A DNA stretch of 38,368 bases from Pelargonium cotyledonis (lineage: Eukaryota > Streptophyta > Magnoliopsida > Geraniales > Geraniaceae), in assembly GCA_036897625.1 (NCBI GenBank), contig JAYMTA010000132.1, positions 1 through 38,368 on the forward strand. The letters run 5' to 3'. Below are positions 1-10,800 of this stretch, one piece after another (position 1 is the first letter of the stretch; each line of letters begins with the position of its first letter). The position numbers and the translations under genes are program-made. The notes beneath the pieces are model-generated. The model made no database searches, had not been told where the DNA came from, and saw nothing but the letters and a program-made list of their open reading frames with translations.

Positions 1-6
1 ATAAAA

Positions 7-225
7 GGTAAAATGTATATCAGTTAACTGATATAAAGTTATATCAGTTGCAACTTGAGAAAGTCAATGAGGTGATGACACATCATTTAAAATAATTTAT
101 ACGCACCCAAGTGAATTTGTGAGAGCAGAGCGACCCGTCCGGATCCATGATTTTAAATGAGGTGTCATCATCATATTAGTTTAACTGATATAACTTTATA
201 TCAGTTAACTAATATACATTATACC
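7..225. mobile_element. Foldback MITE-like element
   Basis: The left arm (about 7-92) and the right arm (about 150-225) are imperfect inverted repeats of 75-85 bp. Each starts with GGTA followed by AATGTATA and carries the self-complementary motif TATCAGTTAACTGATATA. The centre (93-149) is a short non-coding spacer with a GGATCC. There is no coding capacity. I could not find a convincing target-site duplication because the left flank is only six bases long. The structure fits a small non-autonomous DNA transposon of unassigned superfamily. Confidence 0.6.
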
Positions 226-1842
226 CATATATATATTTATATTCAATTTACTTCGATTTGTATCTATCGAAATGTTGAATAATCATGTTGTGTTGACGTA
301 TAATCCGTTTAACTCATCCGATTACCTTTATAAATTAAACTAGATGACTGTATAAAGTTGTGTCAAGTAAATCTCAAAAATTTATTTAAACACGCCACGT
401 CGTGTAATTTTGAGCCCAATTAATTATCATGTTGGTTGTTTTGTGTAACTCATCCTGTAAAATAATTCTTTCAATTCGAATTAGCCAATTTAACAAAATA
501 GTAAAATATTGAACATTCAACCAAACACACAAACACGAATTATAACCCTACTTAGGTGAGAACTCTTGCGCATGGCTAGTAGGAAAAATCAAACAAGCTC
601 TAATTTCCTCCAAAAGAAACAAATGCGGTGGAATCATTGAATATTAATATTGTTACTAGAAATTTTAATTCGGATTCGAACTTACATGCACTCAAAATGT
701 GAAAATCATATTTAAATTGCATAAAATAGTTCCAAATTTTGGTTGAATCCTATTGAGTTTGACAAGCAAAAATTGTGAGTCAGGGTATAAATCAACACTC
801 ACCCTCACATTTTGGATGCAAAACTGAAAAGAAAGATGGGTTGAATTGGTCGGGCTATATATATCTTATGTTTGCACTCAATGCAAAATGCATAACTTGG
901 CTCAAAATTTGTAGGAACCATCACATTTTACAAGTTGAATTTTAATTATATATATGTTCGAATAGGAAATATCAACCCACAACTCAAATCGCCCATGTAG
1001 AGTTGACCAAACATGGGTCGGGTTCGGGGTTGTTGAATCCTAACCCAACCCTAAAGGAGTTTCTGGTTTGATTAGTTACATGTTTTAGACATAAAATATA
1101 TTGAATTTCACATATTACTCGATCCTACCCATCTAACAAATTTACACCCTAAACCCGTCTTGAACCAAAATCGATCAAATTATGGCCGAATAAAAGTAAA
1201 GACGGGTATCAAGTACTCACCATTTCAACCTTGAATGCAGCCCGAAATTGGGAAAGAAAGCAACACAGACCAGAAGAATCAGGAGACCGAATCTTGCATC
1301 ACAAAACTAGAAACAATCCACTGCTCCGCACCCTATAGTTAACAACCATACGCCCTCCAATCTCACATCTGCACCGTCCAAAGCAACAGTTACAACATAC
1401 TAGAACGTTCTACAGACAAGTGGCGGATTTTCATTGGACACCCCAAAACTCACTCCATACACCGTTTCGTACGCAATCACTCCCAAATCTGTGTCACGAG
1501 TCAGAGCCACTGCCTGAAATCTCCACTGCACTTGAGCGAATTAAAAAAAAAATTAAAATTAAAATTTATCCTCTTTATTTCAAAATTTATGATCCCAAGA
1601 AGCTCCGCTCCTTGTACACCACAAACAGTTCACGCTTCAACAAGCTGTACATGGGTTTTGTTGTTGAAGAAAGTAGAGAAAGTCAAAAGCAACAACTGGT
1701 TTAAGCTAAAACTGGATGTAGAGGATCATAGCTCTGGAGGATGTTGGGCACACGTGGATTAGTAGGCTTTTGTCCCACAAAATTTTCATTTTGATGATCA
1801 GTGGAAGCTTTTGACTCCGAACTGAAGAGAACGAAGAAGAAA
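226..1842. other. Intergenic / upstream region of the MBD gene
   Basis: This is AT-rich sequence with no convincing gene. The stretch from about 1240 to 1842 must include the promoter and 5'UTR of the MBD13-like gene, since the first coding exon begins at 1843. No clear TATA box could be chosen. Short ORFs at 1420-1704 and 1532-1762 overlap in different frames, have low-complexity lysine/isoleucine content and match nothing I recognise. Confidence 0.4.
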
Positions 1843-4800
1843 ATGAAGCCTAGCTCGGTTTCCGGCACTCGTCGCCGCAGTGAAGCGGCCGATTCCGGCG
1901 AAGTGGAGGATCATGTCTCCGACGAGTGGCTGCCGGAGGGGTGGATCGTGGAGGTGAGAGCCAGAAGGAGCGGTAAAAAAGAGAAGGTAGTTTCTTCTTC
2001 TTCTTCTTCCTATTATTTTATTCTGAATTCCCTCTGATTTTGAGCTCTGTTGATTTATGCATCGGTACTGGTTGTGTAGTTTCGTTGAGTTGATTTAGCT
2101 ACAGAATTGTGAAGATCCTTTGCTTGTGATTTGCGAGTTCGGTTCTGCTTCTGATTTAACCCTAGTTGAGTTGTTGAAGTTTTATTTGTGTTGCCAGATT
2201 AGGTTTGGAACTTGTCTTTTTTTAAAAAAATTTCGCGTGTGTTTTTTGGAAACTGATTCTCTTAGGAGAGAGTCATGGTGTTTGGTTTTTGAAGTGTTGA
2301 TACCAAGTGAAGAGTTGTAGATTTGTGGAAAGGTTAGGAAATGAAGGAAGCATTTTGGGGAATTTTGGAGAAACCCTGAAGCTTTAGTGGCATTCTTGTG
2401 TTTTTGTATGAAGTTGTGAAATGTGAGGGTTTGAATTTTACTTGGGATAGATTATTGGGTGGTTTTGTGACCTGTTGTTGGTAGCTATTGTTCAATAAGG
2501 GTTTTAATTGGTATATTTGAAGGGCACTTTAAATGGATGGTTAACTTCCTTGCTAATTTGCTTGGTTATCTGAGTATAGTAGTTTCTCATATTTATCATG
2601 TTTTAAGGAGTATGGAATTCAGTGATACGATGTTCAAGGGAATTTCTATACCAATTCAGAGAAGAATCTAGTATAGAAATTATGGTATATTTGGCAGCCA
2701 GTGGCTCGGTATTTATTGTGTACATTCCAAAATTTTAAGTTTTGAAAGTACGAGGTAGCCGTACAACATTATCTTTGTTCTCTTAATGCTTTGGATGCAG
2801 TTTTGTTTGTATTCGTAATGCAATTTAATAAATTATTACATGCTACTCTTGCCTTTTGTTTCCTTAAACACGGTAGTGTGGGAATGTGTTTTTATAAAGT
2901 AGTTTTTTCGTAATAATTGTAAACATTATGAGCTTGTAACGGAGAAAATCTTACAATCATTTAGGTTGTGAAAGTCAATAACTTTCTTTTGTCACTTCCG
3001 GGAAAGGAAGTCAAGAACTTTAAAACCGTCTTTTGGCAAGATAACGGAATGTTCTCTTTTGTTGGAATTTTTCTAACAAGGGAGTACTATGTACATTGTG
3101 TTACTATGTACATTGTGTGTAAAGTAATTACAAAATAATAATATTGTTCAATAAAAGAACTTAACATTCTTTATTATAGGTTTTTTGATTATCTAGGATG
3201 AAGAAACAATGAACATTTAAATCTAGTATAAATATTACGAATGACTTATGACATGGATGAGATAGGCTAATGAATTAAGAGAGTGAACTAAAAATGATAA
3301 TGGTTCAACCAAAATGCCCACATCCACACTCCCTATGCCCAAAGGGCTGGATGTCTTTTTGTTATTGTTAAACTTGACTCCAATCCATCAACTTAGGCTG
3401 ATAGGTGGAGGGTCAAACTTGTAAATAAAGTGGTAACGGGTTTTTCATTCTTTCAATGTTGGATACATTAACATTCCCCTTCACGTGCATACCAGTCAAC
3501 ACACTAGACCATGCACGTGTTCCAAGAAGGGAGGCAACAAATACGGGTCACCATGCCCAAACCAAATCAGCTCTGATACCATGTTAAACTTGCTTTCAAC
3601 CCCAAAACTTAAAGCTGATAGGTGGAGGGCTTAACTTGTATATCAAGTGGTAACAAATTTTACATTGTTTTAGACTTTAGTGTGAGATGCATTAACAACT
3701 ATCTTGATGTGTTGAGTACAATGGACCTTCTATGGTAATAAACAAATTACATAAATCACCTACTCATTATAATCCCATAATCTGTTTTACCTATCAAATC
3801 TCATAGTTTACGCTGCAATCTAATTCCATCATTCATCATGCAAAGTCTACACGATGTTAATTTTATCCTCTAAAATTTATCACTGTATTGGATAGCACTT
3901 GCAACGCTAGGCTATTGCATGTTCATCGCCGATGCGTGTCGTTGCTCTATCATAGGCACCTTTTTGTGCTCTTATAAGTAATGCGCAACAAAGAAGGCTG
4001 CATATTCTGCAAAGAGAGGAAAAACAACAATGAAAACGACGATTGTAAGATTTGGTTGTTAAGACTTATGAAGGTTTTGAGTACAATGGGGTTGTTTATA
4101 AAATCTGTTGGTTTCTCTCTTAAGACTCTATTGCCAAGTTGAAATTTAGAAAGCAAATGACACGAGGAGAAAGAAATCAAGTTGAAAAGAGTTAACAAAA
4201 AATGACTACTAGGTTCAATTATTAGGCCTATATCCACACTCTGAATGGATATGGTTGCATATATCCAATAAGATGATGTTTTGTCTTCAGGGAACTCATT
4301 ATTAATGAGTGCATGAGATAAAGATAGTAATAAACTAATTACAAGAATCACTATATTAATTATTATTAGGGATGCTAACCTTTTATTTTTTCGTTCCAAA
4401 ACACATAACTATACTTATATTTATTTGTAATGGTCGAGTACTTTAGAGTATATGTTGTTAGTAAATAGTAATTGTGTTAATTTTAATGGAAACATGACAA
4501 TGTGACGAAATAGTACTATTTTTTTTTTTATTATTTATAAATAAACATGTTATATATTGAGGATTAGACAATCTTATTAATAAAGTAATATTTTAATGTA
4601 AACTATTCAATAATTAGTTCCGGTTGGGTCATGTCTACAACTTCATCGTGTCACTGATGATCCCCCTTAATTTTACCACCATACTGTTGGATGCCAGAAT
4701 GAATGCTGTAATCCATCTCTATCTATCATTCCTCAAGCTTCTAACTTTTAGCTGTTGAGTAAGTAAGGGTTATATTTTTGGTTTATAACGGTTGAAATGG

Positions 4801-7800
4801 TGACTAAAAGTGTCCCACATTAAAAAATATATAAAAGAAAGTGGCTACATATATAATGCAAATGAAACCCTACTAACAAGATTGACGTTTATGTAGTGGA
4901 AGCTTAAACCATTATGTGTAGTCCAATTATGAAATTTAACATGATATCATAGTTAATTTTGTTCCAAGCCTAGGTCTGTTTATGTTGCCTCCCCCTATGG
5001 TCTCTGACTTGCTTGTAGATGGTCATATCTACAGTGACCCACATGTGGAAGAGAAAGACTTACACGTGAGGGTAATGTCAATTAGAAGACCCCGATTGTG
5101 CTCGTGTCGAACTGATAAAAAGAAAATGCGAGCCTTGCACGTAAGGGGGAGTGTTGAAGTGATGACTAAAATGTCACACTGGTAAAATATGAAGGAACAT
5201 GTCTACATATAATGGTGCAAGTGAAACTCTACTAATAAAGTTGATCTTTTAGCAGTGAAAGCCCAAACCATTATGTGTGCCCCAACAATGAAATTTAACA
5301 AAAACCAATAGCGTCTCCAATAAAAGTGATATTTATGATTGACAATTAAGGGAAGCTAAATCTTGTAGTGGTTAGGTCTTGCCTTTGGTACATCTTTGAC
5401 TAGTACTCATCACCATGCACTTCCTCAATCTGAACCCGATATGCAAATCGCCTCTCATCGTCGAAAGGTCTGTCAGCCTTGTCTCTTTCAACTTCTCTCC
5501 TAGTTCTCCAAGGCAAAAATATGGGGTTCTTTATGGTGGAGGGGCCTCAATTCAATCCAAACCAAAGATGCAACATACAAGCAATGGACGCTTTGTGTGG
5601 AGACTGGAGGAGAAAGGAAATGGTCAAGGGGTTTGTTTAGAGGAGAAGGATGAAATGACATTAGTTTAAAATTTAATAATTATTCAAGGGCAAAAGGTCA
5701 ATTCATGTTATAGTAGTAAGTTGTGTTTGAAAAAGCACACATGAGGTGCCCCTAACCTTAAAGCTTTAAGTATGAGCTTCATTTTCTACGACGGCAACTT
5801 CAATTAAGCTCTACAAAGCCCACGCTTTAGTGTGAAATTATTGTTCCAATTAGGGTTTGTGTTGCTTTGAAATTATTGTTCAACTTGAGCTTTGATCTTG
5901 GTGGATTTTGTTGGTTTTGTTAATATATTCTGCCCTTCTCTTCCTTTCATTTTAAATTATACATTGATTATGTGCAACATATGAATATAATTTGACTTCC
6001 TTTCATTTTAAGTCACGAATATTTGTTCTTTATTTACTAATTATATATGTCAAGATCTATTTAGACTTTTGCATGTTATTCTGAAAAACGGTAATTGTAA
6101 TTATGTTTCTCTCACAAAATTACATGAAATATAAAAATCATCTCGATCCAACATTCGATGACAGTTATGAATTTTTTCTTCCTCTTTCAGTTTTTTTAGT
6201 GAATACCTAATTGAAAATTGCCAAATTTGTATTAGATGTTTTAACTTTTTTTCCATATATTGATCCTGTGATCATGTTATTCCAAGAAAATAGTGCACGA
6301 TAAAAAAAATCAACCAAATCTGACATTCAAGCATAAAGTTACTATTATTTTCATGCTAACTGCATGACTTGGAGTGTTTGAAATGAAGGGCAAAATAGTC
6401 TTTTGGCATGTTCTTTTAACAAATTTATGATTGTTGAAGATATTGGGTAGTCAACTGTCGCAAAATGAAACATAAGGTAATTATGCATTATGGGATGGTA
6501 AATAAGGGGAGTTATATGTACTTAATCTTTCTTATAATTCCTTAACTTGTTCTATTTATCAAATTTCATGTTTTTTCTTAATCTAATCCTATGATTCATC
6601 TTGGAAGGTTAGCAAGGGGTGTTCATGTCCACGACACGAACCGAAGACCGAACTGGGCCAATTTTGGACCAATTTCAATAACAAATTAGGAAAAAGAAAA
6701 TATGATTGGATTGCCGATCAAAAAAAAAAAAAAGAAAAAGAAAATAATAATATAAAAAAAATCGGTTAGGATTGGATTATACTGAATCAGACGAGATTTT
6801 GAACACCCCTAGTTAACATATTCCAACAGCAAGTATGAGAGAGCCTTTGTGAAAGGAAAGTAAGTCATTATCCATTGCTTAAATATGCTGTCCTAAACTG
6901 CACTTACTGTAGTTTTGTCTGGATTTTATATAGAACTTAACATATGTTTTCATGTTACTATTGATCATGGAAGGCTAATTTTGAAGTTTTGAAAGTAGGC
7001 CATTATCTTTTGCATAAATATATTGTACCCTTTATGCCTTGAGTGCAACTTCATCTGTATTCTATATGCACATCAACATATTAAATCTCATTACAATTAC
7101 CGTGTTACCTTTTATTTCATTATTTTTAGGGTTAGTATGAGAATATCTTTTAAAAGTATGTTGTCAGGGAACATTAATAGTATTATAAACATTATGAGCT
7201 TGTAACGGAGATATTTCTATTATCATTGATGGAGAAGAGAGTTCAAAACTTTAAACTAGCCTTTTACTTAATAAATTGATAAATCTGTATGTGTTGTTTG
7301 TACTTGTTGCAGTGTTATCTTTCCCCCTCTCGTGAACATAAGTTTTTTTCAAAGTTAGAGGTATCTCGCTATCTTGATTCATTACAGATCAGCAGTCCTA
7401 AAACTGAAGAAAAGAAAAATGGCACCAGCAAGCGATCTGCAGAAAATGTTAGTGATTACTCTCTATTTTTATGTTTTTTTTGGGTGTGTGTGCTAGTTAC
7501 CTTAAATCCATTGATGAATTTATCTTTATTCTTGAAATGTAGGCCGTAATTGAAAAGGCTGCGGCTGAAGGTTTACCCCCAGGATGGATCAAAGAAATTA
7601 AAGTGACAAAGAAGGGTGGTAAAATAAGGAGAGACCCGGTAATTGATGTAGACTTTGTTTTATTTTAATTTTGTAAGCTTTTGCATCCTATAAGTTTCTG
7701 AATAGCTCATCCATTCAGCTCAAAAGTGTAAGATTATCCTTTTTCAAATAAATTTGATCATGTTTTTACTTCTCTGCCAATAGAAAGCTATACAATTTTT

Positions 7801-10800
7801 TTTATTTATAATTCTTATGATTGTTTTGCAGTACTACACTGATCCTACTACTGGATATATATTTCGCTCTATGAAGGATGCCCTTCGTTATGTTGAAACA
7901 GGTGATGTGGGACGGCTTGCATCCAAGCCAAAGGAGAAAGGGAACGATGATGCGGAGTTGGAAGATGATAATGTATCAGTAAGTTTGCTCATGATTTAAT
8001 TTTCTAAGCCTGCAATTGTATGCCTGTATTTTTTCTGTCATTTGCTTTCCTGTTCTTCTTCATTTAATTTTTTTCTATTGTTTGTTTGTGTTTATGATGT
8101 GAATGAGTCCACTAATGTAAACAGCTTTCAAGTACAATACTTTAAGAAACTATTGTTATTATATTTTTTCCACAATTATATTCATGTTTTAATAATGGAA
8201 AGGTCTAGAATATACCAAGGATGCTGTTTCTTGTTAAATTTGGGCAATGTAATTCTTAATTGTCTGTTAATAAAATATTGTACATTTACAATATTTTTAG
8301 TTCCTTGTTTGATTGTTATCTATTCATCTTATTTTTGGTAACGGGTCTGTTCTTTGTCAACTTATTTTTGTTTGGAAGCTAAGTGATGCAGGACAAATAC
8401 ATGATGAACACAATTTGAAGAGAAATGGGGAAGAATAATATAGATGAGGGAGAAGTGATAGTAGAAAGAGGGTATTTGAATAATATTTTTATTCAATCAT
8501 TCATGTTTGCCTTCAGAACATAACAAAATTACTTATTATAGGCTTAACTCCAAATAAATTGGAATAAATAGAATCCTAAAAAATTAAATATTCTAATGGC
8601 AACCATAATTAAGTGGTCTTGTGTCTATCCTAATGGAAAATAAATCAACTTCGAGAGTTTGATAGCTAAAGCTCCAATAAGGCAGGATTGTCATCCTAAA
8701 TGGTACAGGAAGTATTAGAAGATAATTTTCCTCTCTTTAGATTAAATAGAGCAGCAATAACCTCCTCTTTCTAAAGCTACAATCTCATTCTCTAATCATG
8801 ACTAAGCAAACTTAATTAGTACTTCATCCGTCCCAAATTAATTGTCCACTTTCTCCAAAAAAAAAAAAAACAGAAACAAAAAATTCTTAGAAAAGTTGTC
8901 CACCTTATATTTTGATGAGTTAGTTATGCATGAATTACAAGTAACATCCTTAAGATAAGTTAGTTAGAACTATTGATCTTGTTACAACAAGAGCACATGG
9001 TGGTATCGGAGGAAAAAACCTAATTCGAAGTAACTCATTCTTAATCTTTATTAAAATAGAAAGTGGACAATTAGTTTGGGATGGAGAGAGTATGATAATA
9101 AGGTAACCTATAATCAAATCAATTCTACAATTTGGGATAATCCCTAATTTAAAGCTATGGACCAATACCTATGTGCATATGTTAACTACATGCTAACTCT
9201 TAACACTTGCCCTCAACCTAGAGTATATGTATCATGATGTGATTAGTAAAGATATATGTCTGTGATCTTTTGAATTGGCAAAACTAGTAGGCATTGTTAA
9301 CTGATAGAGTACTTTCTTTGATAAGTGGCCATCGATTTTGATATACTTAATTCTTTCATAAAAAAACAAGGTTAGATATGTAAAGAACCAACTCAACCAA
9401 ATGGTTAAAGTGATAGTTGAAGTCCCATTTTAATTTGCGCGCGGGCCCAAACCCCCAAGCACAAGTCTTCTTCATGCCTTGTACTGAAATTGAATTAGGG
9501 TGGTGGCATCGAGACTCGAGTTTGCGACATTTAAGTCATGAAGACTCTAATACCATGTAAAGAACCAACTCAACTAAAAGTTTAAGCTGATAGTTGAAGA
9601 CCCTTTTTAATTTGTATACTCTAACCAGATGCCATGTGTAATGCAATTGATTATTGCATATTGACTTCACCTAACTAACTTCAATTCTTGGAGCAACTAT
9701 TTTACCTGTACAAGCTCATAAGTTGCTTAGTGATAGCATGATATTCTGCTTCTGCACTATAATAGGCAACAATATCATGCTTTTTGCTTTTGATGGTAAC
9801 AAATTACCACAAATCATTACACAATAGCTTAAAATGGAGTGTCTGTTTGAAAGAGATTGCCCTATCTACATCTGAATAGCTAATCACCTGAGCATGTCCC
9901 TACCTTCATAAGGTAATACATGATATGGAGCTTCTTTTCTGTACTTAAGGATGCATAGTACAACGTCCTAATGACCATCACATGGAGATTGAAGAAATTG
10001 ATTCATGACACTTATGACTCAAGTAATGTCTAGTCGTGTAATAGTGAAATAATTCAGTTTTCCCACAAGCTTACAATATCTTCTAGGATCTACTAAGGCT
10101 CCCCCTATTCTGGAATAAGTTTAACATTTGGATCCATTGGAGTATCACAATTGAGTTGAGCTTGTCCTCTACCACTATATTACCGAATTGATGTAGGACA
10201 TACACAAGAAATAAAATTTAAAAAGAAAGGGTAGTAGTAATAGAAGGGATAGAATTTCACTATCATCAATCAAGTTTGCCTCCATAACATAACCTAGTAA
10301 CTTCTTTACTGGTGGAATAACTCCTATGAGATAGAACTAGCCCTGATAAAACCCTGAGCTGTTAATATTCTAATATTATCTGTGATAAAGCGATCCAGGG
10401 TCACTCAGATATTCAATTTAGTGTTCGCTGCTTAGGAGTAAAAAAGTTTCCAGATATGTTTCTATTAGAGCTTCATAAATTAGCATGATGGGTCTTGAAG
10501 GACAAGGAAAATGGGCAGTGAGAAAATTACTTTCATGATGTATTTTAGATATTTCAAGTGTTTCTATAGTTTTGGTTTAAAAAACCAACTTTACCAGCTT
10601 ACTTGTGGCGGTACTATACATGATAGTTGATGCTGATACCAGTTTGATGTGCTGAGTGTACTGTAGGATAGTGTTAGAATCCCTGAATATTAGATGTAAA
10701 TTGGTATTAGCTTGATTATAGGGATCTTTGTCTATCCCATTGTATTATAAATTAGTCATTTGACAATGCAATTACACAACAATATTCTCTCAACTTCATA

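Larger units (their letters stand above)
1987..7312 (+). other. Intron 1 of the MBD gene (5.3 kb, TE-rich)
   Basis: The intron splits MBD module 1 between residues 48 and 49 (donor GTAGTT after GAGAAG, acceptor TTGTTGCAG). It opens with a short TTC microsatellite (about 1991-2009). It holds two complete TRIM-like elements (3366-3697 and 4790-5300). A diverged direct repeat of about 250-300 bp is present at about 2740-3040 and 6985-7262. A 17-bp tandem repeat lies near 3085-3118, and an A-rich tract near 6720-6765. Small ORFs (such as 3950-4399 on the minus strand and 5415-5669) show no recognisable domain. Confidence 0.75.
8390..10345 (-). mobile_element. Decayed Ty1/copia retrotransposon remnant
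   Basis: On the minus strand, around 9830 to 9690, one frame reads VTIKSKKHDIVAYYSAEAEY. This is the conserved copia RNase H signature (family form: T-W/x-K-S-K-K-Q-x-V-V-A-R-S-S-A-E-A-E-Y). Sequence just upstream on that strand (about 9890-9840) fits the preceding GYSDxDxA motif. Stops and frameshifts are frequent. Two diverged direct repeats (about 8395-8560 and about 10195-10345, sharing TTTGCC and CATAAC blocks) may be its LTRs, leaving an internally deleted element of about 1.95 kb. The outer limits are uncertain. Two smaller elements lie inside it. Confidence 0.62.

Noticed and set aside
4982..5185. 67-codon ORF inside TRIM B as a possible gag remnant
   Set aside because: It runs into the right LTR, has no zinc knuckle and no gag similarity. 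TRIMs are non-coding.
7289..7549. 86-codon ORF as an independent gene
   Set aside because: It is MBD exon 2 plus intronic sequence; splice sites at 7312/7313 and 7447/7448 join it to exons 1 and 3 in frame.
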